DNA of 64,000 bases, from NCBI RefSeq assembly GCF_036379515.1, contig NZ_DASVGN010000025.1:32512-96511 (forward strand), written 5' to 3'. Positions 18,813 to 27,714 of this stretch are shown here, one piece after another. Below the pieces are notes generated by a model. It was not told the DNA's origin and did no database searches. It worked only from the letters and a program-made list of their open reading frames with translations. The stretch comes from Castellaniella sp036379515. Lineage in GTDB: Bacteria > Pseudomonadota > Gammaproteobacteria > Burkholderiales > Burkholderiaceae_B. The position numbers and the translations under genes were made by a program. Every line of letters starts with the position of its first letter. Positions within the stretch are counted from its first letter, which is position 1.

Positions 18813-20289
18813 GCGAAGCGTTCTCGACCCGGCTGAGCCAGTCCGACAGGCTTTGGATCTGCTCAATGTTGAGGGACGCCAGCATGGAGGTCCATGCGGA
18901 CACGCGGTGGGCCACTGAATTGGGGTTGGCGTCGTCGATTGCGGGAGTGCCCAGAGACAACACGGCGAGATCCGGACAGCGATGGCGCAGTTCGTGGAGC
19001 CAGGCGCGCGTGCCTCGGTCGGGGGTGAGTCGTGCATCGTAGGCGAGCAGCAGGTGAGCGGGCGGCCGCTCGAGGCGCTGCCGGATGCGCAGGCGGTCGT
19101 CGCGGCTGTCACAGCGGCCCCAGTCTTCGATGGTGGCGGGCAATGAGGGCGGCGGCCAGTCGAGGTTGGTGCCCAATTCGTAGGCGAGGATCGCCGTCTG
19201 GTTGCCAGACGGTGCTGGCTGGCCTGCAGCTTCGTGTGTGAGGCAGTCGCCAGGTGCAGGCCGGTCTATGCCCAGGTGATGGTGGGTGGGCAGCAGGCGT
19301 TCGCGCAACTCGAGCCAGCCCGGCAGGTGCGCATCCACCAGTGGCTGGCGCAGTCGTTGGCGTAGGTGCAAGACGCAGAAGAGCAGGGCGGCCGCGCGCG
19401 GAATCAGGCCCCAGGCCACGATGCAGCCGATGAGCCACCAGGACCAATCGGCCTGCACGCTGGCTGCCAAGGGCTGGGTCCCCACGCTGGCGGCGATTTC
19501 GATCGAACCAGGCGGCGGGAACCCCAGCTGTTGCGGCCAGGCGCTCAGCGCACGGGTCAGGTCGACGAAGGCTTGTGGCGAGAGCAGCGTGGTTTCCCAG
19601 TGAAAGGTGTAGCGGCGAGTGCTCAGCAGCATCACCAGCGTGGGAACCATGCCCAGGAAGGCGAGGGTCCAGGCGCCGTGACTGATGAGACCCAGTATGC
19701 TTCGCCACGCACGCATGCGGCTTGTCAGCGACACGAAGGCCTGTGCCGCGAGGGCGCTGTCAGGACTGTGGGCCAGGCGTTTGGTGAGCCATAGCCATAG
19801 GCGCGAGAGCGCCGTGGAGGCTGGAATCCCCGGAAGATGACTCATCAGCCAGATGAGGAAGGTCAGGGTGTGCAGACCCAGCAGCGCCAGTAGCGCTAGT
19901 GAGAGATTGACGGCGTTGTGGGGTTGGCCAAGCGCTGCGGCGGCAGCCCCCAGGCCTGCCAGGCTTGCGGCCAGCCAGAGCGCACACAAGGCCCAGCGGG
20001 CGCTGACCGCCCACTGCCTCAGACGCGTGTGCAGGCCACCTTGACGCGCGAGCCAGGCCGCGCGAGCAACGATGCGCGCTTCCAGCGTGGGCGCGCTCTG
20101 CAGTGCCATTTGGCAGGCGAGCCGGTCTTCCAGCGGGCCCCAGTGGGTCTCGCGCAGCCGCACGGCTTCGGCTTGCCAGCATTGAAACAGGCGGCCGTCC
20201 GCTGCTTCGTCTGGGGCAATCGGCGCGTGGATCGGGGTCGTGGCCCTTGCACGATCGGTCGAATCGGCAGGAGACGTGGGATTCCTCAT
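18805..20289 (-). CDS. DUF2868 domain-containing membrane protein
   Basis: A 494-residue protein with about four predicted membrane helices, two near residues 92-140 and others near 200-225 and 285-310. A large periplasmic or cytosolic loop lies around residues 225-280. The C-terminal ~130 residues are soluble and include LLLAYDARLTPDRGT. The architecture and its overlap with a DUF3482 GTPase identify the DUF2868 family. It probably anchors or is regulated by the GTPase, which is an inference from coupling alone. It lies 49 bases downstream of the DUF1850 gene. Confidence 0.8.
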   Translation of the reverse strand: MRNPTSPADSTDRARATTPIHAPIAPDEAADGRLFQCWQAEAVRLRETHWGPLEDRLACQMALQSAPTLEARIVARAAWLARQGGLHTRLRQWAVSARWALCALWLAASLAGLGAAAAALGQPHNAVNLSLALLALLGLHTLTFLIWLMSHLPGIPASTALSRLWLWLTKRLAHSPDSALAAQAFVSLTSRMRAWRSILGLISHGAWTLAFLGMVPTLVMLLSTRRYTFHWETTLLSPQAFVDLTRALSAWPQQLGFPPPGSIEIAASVGTQPLAASVQADWSWWLIGCIVAWGLIPRAAALLFCVLHLRQRLRQPLVDAHLPGWLELRERLLPTHHHLGIDRPAPGDCLTHEAAGQPAPSGNQTAILAYELGTNLDWPPPSLPATIEDWGRCDSRDDRLRIRQRLERPPAHLLLAYDARLTPDRGTRAWLHELRHRCPDLAVLSLGTPAIDDANPNSVAHRVSAWTSMLASLNIEQIQSLSDWLSRVENASHD

Positions 20290-20338
20290 GGGATCTGGAG
20301 CGTGGATTCAGTCGCCATGATACCGCCTGACGGGGTGC

Positions 20339-20758
20339 TTAACGCCTGCAAGGTTTGAGGACGGTGACGTCGCCATCCGTGGGCATGATGGCCCGTAGTG
20401 GTTCGCAGTGGCCCTGCACACACCAGTCGTAGTCGGCGGTGTAGGGCGAGCGCGTCAGCCGAAGAATGGCCAGAGGGGCGGTGTGGGGCTGGTATTCGTA
20501 CCATCCGTTGGCATGGTGCACGGCATCGGGGGGAGGGTCCATGCCGGCGCCCGAGCCCAGAATCCGCGCGTGGCCTGCCACCAGCATGGGCTTGCCCGAA
20601 GCGTCCGGCCGGACGGTGTAGTCCTCTTCCCAGCGGATTTTTTCGATGGAGTGCATCCAGGCCAGCGTGAAGTGCCGCACCGGGACGAAACGCGCCGGTA
20701 CGCTGGGGGCAGCCGCCAGCGTCAGACACACGCCCAGCGTGGCCAGCATCATTGGCAT
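20339..20758 (-). CDS. DUF1850 domain-containing protein (TAXI-TRAP associated)
   Basis: A 139-residue protein with an N-terminal hydrophobic segment that may be a signal peptide. The features FTLAWMHSIEKIRWEEDY, GSGAGMDP and NGWYEYQP are those of the DUF1850 family, which regularly follows TAXI-type TRAP permease genes. Its role is unknown; it is presumed an accessory of the transporter. Start ATG 20758 lies 34 bases after the permease stop. Confidence 0.8.
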   Translation of the reverse strand: MPMMLATLGVCLTLAAAPSVPARFVPVRHFTLAWMHSIEKIRWEEDYTVRPDASGKPMLVAGHARILGSGAGMDPPPDAVHHANGWYEYQPHTAPLAILRLTRSPYTADYDWCVQGHCEPLRAIMPTDGDVTVLKPCRR

Positions 20759-20792
20759 GGCCTGGCCAGCGGTGACATTTCGTGCAGGCGCA

Positions 20793-22820
20793 TCATGCGG
20801 CTTCCTGGAGGGTTTGCGGCGGGCGCCGCCCCCGGGTGAGATGCCAGATCAGGAACAATGCCGTGGCGGCGAAGCCAAGCTCGTCGGTCATGGGAACAGC
20901 CGCGACCAGCAGCGCAGCTGCCGCCACGACCCAGACACGCTCGGCCCAGTTCATGCGCTGCTTCAGGTAACCCGTGATGCCGGCGCCCCAGAGCCCGATC
21001 GCCACCACGGCCTTGAACGTGACGTAGGCCACCGCGAGCAGGCTGCCGCCTTGCAGCATCAGCGCCGGCGAGTACACCGCCATGTAGGGCACCACGAAGC
21101 CGGCTGCCGCCACGCGCAGCGCCTGGATGCTGATCTTGAGGCCGTCTTCGCGCGCAATGGGCGCGGCCGCAAAGGCGGCGAGCGCCACTGGCGGAGTGAG
21201 GTCGGCCATGATGCCGAAATAGAATACGAACATGTGCGAAATGATGAGCGGCACTCCCAGTTTGAGCAGGATGGGGGCGGCCAGCGAGCTGGTGATGATG
21301 TAGTTGGGGATGGTGGGGATTCCCATGCCCAGCACCAGGCAGGTCACCATGGTGAGGAAGAGCGCGAAGAACAGGTTGTTCTCGCCGATGGCAATGACTT
21401 GCCCACCGAATTCTGCCGCCACACCCGTCAGGTTGATGATGCCGATGATGACTCCCACCAGGGCGCAGGCGATGGCCACTGACAAGGCATTGCGAGCGCC
21501 TTCGGCCAGCGCGTCGAGTGCGAGGCGCAGGGTGTGGCGGCCCTGGGTGCGGGCCACCAGCAGCACGCCCAGAACGGCCACGATGACGAAGAAGGCACTG
21601 ACACCGAACTGCACGAAGCCGGCGCAGGCTACGCCCAGCAGCAACCAGAACAGATAGCGCAGCCAGTGGGCGCCCACCCCTTGGATGACGGCGGCGCCGA
21701 AAATCAGCACGACCGTCAGGCCCAGGCCCACGGTGCCGGAAAAGAGGGGGGTATAGCCCGAAAACAGGAGCAGTACCAGACCGATGAGCGGCAGCAGCAG
21801 GAACCAGCGCTCGCGCACGGCCTTCCAGGGGGCTGGGCAGTCTTCCTTGGCCAGGCCGTGCAGCCCGCGCTTGCCCGCTTCGAGGTGGACGGTCCAGAAG
21901 GCCGTGGCGAAGTACAGGATGGCGGGGATGACGGCAGCCTTGACGACCTCGATGTACGCGATGTTGAGCGTTTCGGCCATGATGAAAGCCACGGCGCCCA
22001 TGACGGGAGGCATGATCTGGCCGCCCATGCTGGAGGTGGCTTCAACCCCGCCGGCGAAGGCCGGCGAATAGCCGAAGCGCTTCATGAGCGGAATGGTGAA
22101 TTGGCCCGTGGTGACCACGTTGGCCACCCCCGAACCGTTGATGGTGCCCATGAGGCCGGAACTCACTACCGCCACTTTGGCCGGACCGCCTCGCGTGTGG
22201 CCCACCATGCCCATGGCGAAGTCGCTGAACAGCGTGATCATGCCGGCCTGTTCCAGAAAGGCACCGAACAGGATGAACAGGTAGATGTAGCTCGAAGACA
22301 CGTAGGTGGGCGTGCCGTAGATACCTTCCACCCCGAAGCTGAGCGTGCTCACGATCTGGTCGAGCCCGAAGCCCCGGTGCACGAACGGCCCGGGCAGGTA
22401 CTGGCCAAACAGGCCGTAGAGCAGGAAAATGCCGCAAATGATGGGCAAGGCCCAACCCATCATGCGTCGCGTGGCCTCGAAGACCAGCACGATGGTCAGG
22501 ATACCCACGACCATGTCGGCCTCGGTCATCTGCCCGGCTCGGGCAGTGAGGTCGGCCTCGTAGACCCAGTGATACAGACCCAGCGCAAAGGCCAGGATGC
22601 CCAGCCCCCAGCCCAGCCACTTGCCCCAGGAGCCCGTGCGTCCGCCCGAATACAAAGTGAAGATCATCAGCATCACGAAGCCTACGTGGATGCCCCGGAT
22701 CACCTGGCTGGAGAGCGGGCTGTAGGCAGCGGTCCAGATCTGGAAGCTGGAAAAAGCCACCGCAATCCAGAAGATGGCGCGTGGCAGGGGCTGGTCGAGC
22801 ATGTCGTGAGGAGAACTCAT
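20793..22820 (-). CDS. TRAP transporter permease, TAXI-type 4TM/12TM fusion
   Basis: A 675-residue polytopic membrane protein. The N-terminal part has several helices (IFWIAVAFSSFQIW, HVGFVMLMIFTLY) equivalent to the small subunit, and the rest is the DctM-like body (GGPAKVAVVSSGLMGTINGSG, GGQIMPPVMGAVAFIMAE, GMGIPTIPNYIITSSLAAP, DLTPPVALAAFAAA). TAXI systems import substrates such as glutamate or other carboxylates delivered by a TAXI binding protein. That gene lies directly upstream, separated by a strong hairpin with a U-tract. Confidence 0.92.
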   Translation of the reverse strand: MSSPHDMLDQPLPRAIFWIAVAFSSFQIWTAAYSPLSSQVIRGIHVGFVMLMIFTLYSGGRTGSWGKWLGWGLGILAFALGLYHWVYEADLTARAGQMTEADMVVGILTIVLVFEATRRMMGWALPIICGIFLLYGLFGQYLPGPFVHRGFGLDQIVSTLSFGVEGIYGTPTYVSSSYIYLFILFGAFLEQAGMITLFSDFAMGMVGHTRGGPAKVAVVSSGLMGTINGSGVANVVTTGQFTIPLMKRFGYSPAFAGGVEATSSMGGQIMPPVMGAVAFIMAETLNIAYIEVVKAAVIPAILYFATAFWTVHLEAGKRGLHGLAKEDCPAPWKAVRERWFLLLPLIGLVLLLFSGYTPLFSGTVGLGLTVVLIFGAAVIQGVGAHWLRYLFWLLLGVACAGFVQFGVSAFFVIVAVLGVLLVARTQGRHTLRLALDALAEGARNALSVAIACALVGVIIGIINLTGVAAEFGGQVIAIGENNLFFALFLTMVTCLVLGMGIPTIPNYIITSSLAAPILLKLGVPLIISHMFVFYFGIMADLTPPVALAAFAAAPIAREDGLKISIQALRVAAAGFVVPYMAVYSPALMLQGGSLLAVAYVTFKAVVAIGLWGAGITGYLKQRMNWAERVWVVAAAALLVAAVPMTDELGFAATALFLIWHLTRGRRPPQTLQEAA

Positions 22821-22846
22821 GGGGTCATCCTGAGCGGCGAAACGGT

Positions 22847-22880
22847 AAAAAGGCGGTCCGGATCTGTCATCTGGACCGCC
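22847..22880 (-). terminator. Intrinsic terminator/attenuator between TAXI binding-protein and permease genes
   Basis: The minus strand has GGCGGTCC, a 13-base loop, GGACCGCC (perfect 8-base stem) and then TTTTT. It lies in the 93-base gap between the binding-protein stop and the permease start. Partial termination here would give more binding protein than permease, as usual for such transporters. Confidence 0.75.
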
Positions 22881-22913
22881 GGGGCGTGCGGCGTGTTTTC
22901 GGGGGGCTGAAGC

Positions 22914-23870
22914 CTATTTGATCAGGCCCACTTCTTTGTAGTAGCGCTCGGCCCCTGGATGCACCGGCACTGGCATGCCTTTGAGGGCGTTTTGCAGCTG
23001 GATGGTCTTGGCTGCGTTGTGTGCCGATTTGAGGGTGTCCAGATTTTCGTAAAACACCTTGGTCATCTGGTAGACCAGGTCGTCGGGAACCGTGCTGGCC
23101 GTGACCAGGAAGTTCGGTACGGCCGCCGTGGGGGTGTCGCCCGTCATGCCTTCGTACGTGCCTGCCGGAATGGTGGCCGGCTGATAGGCCGCATTGCCGA
23201 TCTTCTGGACAATGTCAGTCGGGATGGGGACCACCACGATCTTTACCGAGGTGGCCAGGTCCCGGATGGAAGATACCCCGAGGCCGGAGGACTGCAGGGT
23301 GACGTCCAGCTGGCGGTTTTTCATGAGTTCGACGGATTCGCCAAACGGCAGGTACTCCACTTTTTTGAAATCGTCGTAGCTCAGGCCCGCCGCCTTGAAG
23401 ACCGCGCGGGCATTGAGTTCGGTGCCCGAGCGCGCCGCGCCCACTGAAATGCGTTTACCCTTGAGGTCAGCCAACGTCTTGATGCCGGAATCGGCATTGG
23501 CCACGATCTGGATGTAGTTGTTGTACGTGGCCGTCATCCCGCGCAGCTTTTTCAGGGGCGCCTTGAAGCCGGCTTCGGTGTTGCCCGCGTAGGCGTCAGA
23601 CACCGTATCTGCCAGGGCAAAAGCCAGCTCACCGCGCCCGGCCTGCAGCAGGTTCATGTTTTCGGCTGACGCCTTGGTGACCTGAGCCGTAGACTTGGCG
23701 TCGGGGATATGCTTGTTGTAGATCTGGGACAGGGCGACGCCCAACGGGTAGTACACGCCGCTTTGGCCGCCTGTGAGAATATTGACGAATTGCGTGGCAG
23801 CTTGGGTCGGTGCCGCAGCCACGGTGGCCGCGACCATGGCGCACGCCGCCAGCCATTTTGTGATGGTCAT
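22914..23870 (-). CDS. TAXI family TRAP transporter solute-binding protein
   Basis: A 318-residue periplasmic protein with a signal peptide ending near residue 24 (PTQAATQF). The mature start carries the TAXI family pattern FVNILTGGQSGVYYPLGVALSQIY. LAFALADTVSDAY, KGKRISVGAARSGTELNAR and VYYPL-type segments support the assignment. It binds the substrate for the fused permease encoded just downstream. It is the first gene of the operon, and an intergenic region of 112 bases separates it from divergent clcA. Confidence 0.92.
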   Translation of the reverse strand: MTITKWLAACAMVAATVAAAPTQAATQFVNILTGGQSGVYYPLGVALSQIYNKHIPDAKSTAQVTKASAENMNLLQAGRGELAFALADTVSDAYAGNTEAGFKAPLKKLRGMTATYNNYIQIVANADSGIKTLADLKGKRISVGAARSGTELNARAVFKAAGLSYDDFKKVEYLPFGESVELMKNRQLDVTLQSSGLGVSSIRDLATSVKIVVVPIPTDIVQKIGNAAYQPATIPAGTYEGMTGDTPTAAVPNFLVTASTVPDDLVYQMTKVFYENLDTLKSAHNAAKTIQLQNALKGMPVPVHPGAERYYKEVGLIK

Positions 23871-23982
23871 GATAAAAACTCCTCTTCACCTGTTGTTGTA
23901 GCCCCGCATGGTATCAGCCTTGTGTCAGCTTCAAACTCCGGAATCACCCTAAAGAATCAGCCGAGAAGAAATACTTACATTC

Positions 23983-25401
23983 ATGAAACGACCCGTCATG
24001 CCGCGTGTGGATTGGCTGGAACCCGCCGTGATGCTGGCCACCGTGGTGCAGTGGCTCGTGCTCGCCACGATCACCGGGCTGGTGGTGGGGGTGGGCACCA
24101 GCGTGTTTTTACGTGCGCTGTTCTACCTGACAGACCGTACGGTGCATCTGCCCTTGTGGGCGTATTGGCTGACGCTGCCCGCCGCGGGGTTGATCAATGG
24201 GCTGCTCATGGGGCCGGGCTACCGCAGGTTGGGTACGCCGGAGCTGAAGGATTCGATCTTTGCTGCCGTCCATGAGCAGGGTGGGCACATGCCGTGGCGC
24301 ACGCTCTGGATCAAGCCGGTGGCGGCGCTCATCACCTTGTCCAGTGGGGGCTCGGCGGGCAAGGAAGGGCCGTGCTCGCACATAGGCGCGTCGCTGGCGG
24401 CGGTAGTGGGCCAGGTGTTTCGGCTGAACGCCGATCTGCGCCAGCGCATCGTCGCTTGCGGGGTGAGTGCGGGCTTTGCCAGCGTGTTTGGCACCCCCAT
24501 CGCGGGCGCAATCTACGGTGTGGAGATGCTCATCATTGGCCGCATCCGGCATGACTTTCTGTTCCCGGCGCTGATTGCAGGGGTGACCTCGTTTCAGGTC
24601 AGCCAGTTCATGGGCATCCCCTACGAGTATTTCTTCATGCATGGGGTGGCGGCGTTTTCGGAGTCGCTGTTCCTGCGCATCGTGCTGGTGGGGATGCTGT
24701 GCGGGCTGGTGGCGCGCATCTTCGTGGACATGATCTATGCCGTGCGCAACACCTGCCACCACTTGCAGACGCGGTTCAAGGTCTGGCCGCCGCTCATGCC
24801 GGTGGCGGGCGGCCTCTTGATTGCGGCGCTGGTGATGGTGATTCCCACCGACTACCTCGGGTTGAGTCTGCCCCTTATGGACCGTGCCTTGAGCGGCGAG
24901 ACCATGCCCTATCTCGGGTTTTTCTGGAAGACTCTGCTGGTGGCGATCACGCTGGGATCAGGATTCTACGGCGGGATCGTGACGCCTCAGTTCGTGATCG
25001 GTGCAGTGGCGGGCAACGCCTTTGCCCATTTGTTCGGCATCGCCCCTACGTTGGGGGCCGCAGTGGGCCTGGTGTCGGTGGTGGCGGCGGCCTCGAATAC
25101 GCCGCTGGCGGCGATTCTTATGGGAGTGGAGCTGTTTGGTGGCACCGTCGGAACTCTGTACGTGGCTGGTGCCGCGATCGCGTCTTACCTCATCATTGGG
25201 CACCGCAGCGTGTATCCGGGTCAACGCCTGGGCTATGCCAAGTCGTCCTGGATACGAGTTCAGGCCGAGATCCCGGTCGGCCAGGAAAAAACCCATTTGT
25301 CCTATAGCCTGTTGAAGCTGTGGGGCCGGATCAGGAGTCGAGGCTGGCGCGTCTGGTGGCAGGAGTGCAGGGCTTCCTGGAGAGATCGACATGACGCTTA
25401 G
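23983..25401 (+). CDS. CLC-type chloride channel/transporter
   Basis: A 472-residue integral membrane protein. The CLC signature GSAGKEGP has its gating glutamate at about residue 128, and GSGFYGGIVTPQF is the third conserved region. The first (GSGIP) site is replaced by the less usual GTPELKD. The gating glutamate suggests an exchanger or fast chloride transporter; which cannot be said. The last 11 bases overlap the antiporter gene, so the two are expected to be co-translated. Confidence 0.9.
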   Translation: MKRPVMPRVDWLEPAVMLATVVQWLVLATITGLVVGVGTSVFLRALFYLTDRTVHLPLWAYWLTLPAAGLINGLLMGPGYRRLGTPELKDSIFAAVHEQGGHMPWRTLWIKPVAALITLSSGGSAGKEGPCSHIGASLAAVVGQVFRLNADLRQRIVACGVSAGFASVFGTPIAGAIYGVEMLIIGRIRHDFLFPALIAGVTSFQVSQFMGIPYEYFFMHGVAAFSESLFLRIVLVGMLCGLVARIFVDMIYAVRNTCHHLQTRFKVWPPLMPVAGGLLIAALVMVIPTDYLGLSLPLMDRALSGETMPYLGFFWKTLLVAITLGSGFYGGIVTPQFVIGAVAGNAFAHLFGIAPTLGAAVGLVSVVAAASNTPLAAILMGVELFGGTVGTLYVAGAAIASYLIIGHRSVYPGQRLGYAKSSWIRVQAEIPVGQEKTHLSYSLLKLWGRIRSRGWRVWWQECRASWRDRHDA

Positions 25402-27217
25402 TCCGGAATTGGTGATTGCTGGCATTGGCGTGGTGGCCATGGTGGCGCAGTGGGTGGCCTGGCGCTTGCGCATGCCGGCCATTCTGTTCCTGTTGCTGGC
25501 GGGACTGGCCGTCGGTCCGATGGAACACTGGTTGGACCCGGATGGTCTGTTTGGTGAATTGCTGTTCCCGTTCATCTCGCTGTCCGTGGCGGTCATTCTG
25601 TTCGAAGGCAGCCTTACGCTGGAGTTCCACCAGATTCGTGAGCTCAAACAGGTGGTGCGGCGCCTGGTGACGGTGGGCACGCTCATCACCTGGGGAGTGA
25701 CCACTGTTGCGGCACATTGGATCATGGAGTTTCCGCTGGATCTGGCATTTTTGTTTGGGGCCATCACGTGCGTGACGGGGCCCACCGTGATTGCGCCGTT
25801 GCTCAAGACAGTGCGCCCGGTAGCGCCCGTAGCGCACGCGCTGCGCTGGGAGAGCATTCTGATCGATCCGATCGGGGCCTTGTTGGCCGTGCTGGCGTTT
25901 CAGGTGATGATTGCCCTGCACTCCACGCACGATTGGAGCCATGCCGTGCTCGTGTTTGGTGTGACAGTGCTCATGGGATGTGCAGTCGGTGCCGCGGCCG
26001 GGTGGGTCACCAGCACGGCGCTGCGGCGTAATTGGCTGCCGGATTCTTTGTTGAACCTGTCGGTGCTGGCCATAGTCTTTGCGACTTTTGCCGGGTCCAA
26101 TGCCATTCACAGCGAATCCGGCTTGCTGGCGGTGACGATTCTCGGGATCTGGCTGGCGAATTGCCCGGGTGTTCCGGTGGCGGACATCCTTGAATTCAAG
26201 GAAACGCTCAGTCAGCTCCTGCTCTCGGCGCTTTTCATTTTGCTGGCCGCTCGCATGGATCTGGGGCTGCTGTCTTCGCTGGGCTGGAAGGCGCTTGCCG
26301 TGCTGGTCATCATGATGGCGGTGGGGCGCCCGCTCAAAGTATTGTTCTCGACCTGGGGGTCGCCGCTCAAGTGGCGCGAGCGGGCACTGATCGCGTGGAT
26401 CGCTCCGCGCGGGATCGTGGCGGCTGCAGTGTCGGCGCTGTTTGCCATCCGGCTGCAGAATTTTGGCGTGCCTCACGCCGAGCAGCTGCTGCCGCTCACT
26501 TTCGTGGTGATCATAGGGACGGTCATCTGGCAGAGCCTGACCGCGCGGCCCGTGGCCAAACTCTTGCGGGCGACAGAGCCCGACCCGGTGGGCTTTCTCA
26601 TCGTAGGTGCCAACCCTGTAGCGCGTGCCGTGGGCCTGGCTTTGCAGGAACAGAACGTCCCGGTGCGTCTGTGCGACAGCGATTGGTACAGTCTGGCCAA
26701 GGCGCGGATGCAGGGCCTGCCCACGTACTATGGCAGCCCCGTTTCGGAGCATGCTCATCTCAATCTGGATACTGGGGGTCTGGGGCGGTTGCTGGCCTTG
26801 GGCGCCCGCGATCACCTGAATCAGCTCATCATGGTGCGAGGGCGCGATGAATACGGCAAACATCACGTCTTCAGCCTGCCGCGATCAGAGCTCGACGGGC
26901 CTTCCGAGAAACATGCGCTGGACCCTGAGTACCGTGGCCGCACGCTGTTTGCTCCAGGGCTTGGGTATTGGCGGCTTTCTACGCTGCTCATGGAGGGCGC
27001 GCAGATCAAGGCCACGCGCCTGTCCGAGGCTTTCAGCTTCGAGCAGTATTGTGGCAGAGGGGTTCCCCGCACGGTGTTCCCGCTTTTTGCGGTGAGCCCC
27101 AAGGGCTATGCCGTGCCGTTCACGCTGGATCAGGATTTGCAGCCCGAGGCCGCTTGGACGGTGATCGGGCTGCACGCAGTGGTGCCGGCGGCTGCGATGC
27201 CGGGCACGGCTGCGTGA
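25391..27217 (+). CDS. Cation:proton antiporter with RCK/TrkA-N domain
   Basis: A 608-residue protein. Residues 1-390 contain about 12 membrane helices with the CPA-type core ESILIDPIG (aspartate about 159) and the region FEGSLTLEF. Residues from about 400 form a soluble nucleotide-binding TrkA-N-like domain (FLIVGANPVARAVGLAL, LCDSDW). The family exchanges sodium or potassium for protons; the RCK-like domain suggests ligand control. The overlap with a CLC gene points to joint function in ion or pH balance, an inference. Confidence 0.87.
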   Translation: MTLSPELVIAGIGVVAMVAQWVAWRLRMPAILFLLLAGLAVGPMEHWLDPDGLFGELLFPFISLSVAVILFEGSLTLEFHQIRELKQVVRRLVTVGTLITWGVTTVAAHWIMEFPLDLAFLFGAITCVTGPTVIAPLLKTVRPVAPVAHALRWESILIDPIGALLAVLAFQVMIALHSTHDWSHAVLVFGVTVLMGCAVGAAAGWVTSTALRRNWLPDSLLNLSVLAIVFATFAGSNAIHSESGLLAVTILGIWLANCPGVPVADILEFKETLSQLLLSALFILLAARMDLGLLSSLGWKALAVLVIMMAVGRPLKVLFSTWGSPLKWRERALIAWIAPRGIVAAAVSALFAIRLQNFGVPHAEQLLPLTFVVIIGTVIWQSLTARPVAKLLRATEPDPVGFLIVGANPVARAVGLALQEQNVPVRLCDSDWYSLAKARMQGLPTYYGSPVSEHAHLNLDTGGLGRLLALGARDHLNQLIMVRGRDEYGKHHVFSLPRSELDGPSEKHALDPEYRGRTLFAPGLGYWRLSTLLMEGAQIKATRLSEAFSFEQYCGRGVPRTVFPLFAVSPKGYAVPFTLDQDLQPEAAWTVIGLHAVVPAAAMPGTAA

Positions 27218-27314
27218 GGCCATCCAGCTGCCAAAGCCGCAGCGCCATGTGGACGTCCACGTGCTCCCCGACTCGGCGCGGGGCGCGGTGGTGGTGCACC
27301 TGGTCAAGAAGTAA
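27218..27314 (+). pseudogene. C-terminal remnant of an unidentified gene
   Basis: Immediately after the antiporter stop, one frame reads a protein-like tail (HVDVHVLPDSARG, then VVVHLVKK) ending in TAA at 27312-27314. No start or upstream part survives separately from the antiporter. I do not recognise the family. It is grouped with the following two fragments as debris of a deleted operon. Confidence 0.3.
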
Positions 27315-27377
27315 TCATTTTGCCTGTGGCTTGTACGCCGTGACGTCGATCTCGAGCTTGGTGTCGGCCATCAGGCG
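27315..27377 (-). pseudogene. C-terminal remnant, possibly of a RidA-like gene
   Basis: On the minus strand about 20 codons (KLEIDVTAYKPQAK at the end) resemble the last strand of RidA/YjgF-family proteins, which deaminate reactive enamine intermediates. The similarity ends abruptly where the OppF-like fragment begins on the other strand. A RidA partner would make sense beside the PLP-dependent deaminase-like gene downstream. Identification rests on a very short stretch. Confidence 0.3.
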
Positions 27378-27695
27378 CAAGTGATCAATCTGCTGTCGGA
27401 CATTCGCCAGCGTCTGGGCTTGACCATGCTGTTCATCTCGCATGATCTGGATGTGGTGGAATACCTCTGCGATCGTGTGGTTGTGCTGTATCTGGGCCGG
27501 GTGGTTGAAATCGCGCCGACGCATGAGTTGTACGCTCATCCCAGGCACCCGTACACGCGCGCCTTGCTGGCTGCGGCGCCCATCCCGGACCCGGCACAAC
27601 GGCGGGAGATCCCGCTTCTGGAAGGTGATCTGCCCAGCCCGGCAAATCCGCCATCGGGCTGCGTGTTTCGCACGCGCTGTCCGCTGGCGCGATGA
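27378..27695 (+). pseudogene. Truncated oligopeptide/dipeptide ABC transporter ATPase (OppF/DppF C-terminus)
   Basis: About 105 codons match the C-terminal third of OppF/DppF ATPases. They start after the Walker B region, keep the switch histidine (FISHDLDVV), the LYLGRVVE and HPRHPYTRALL segments and the PPSGCVFRTRCP tail, then stop early. Walker A, signature and Walker B are absent, so it cannot hydrolyse ATP. The rest of a peptide importer operon has been lost. The fragment sits 19 bases before the DSD1 gene, which may once have been its operon partner. Confidence 0.8.
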
Positions 27696-27714
27696 CTGAA
27701 CCAAAGGAAATTTC

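Noticed and set aside
21534..22910. 458-codon frame antisense to the TAXI permease
   Set aside because: Complement of a conserved polytopic membrane protein; sequence is charged and low in hydrophobic order, typical of antisense frames.
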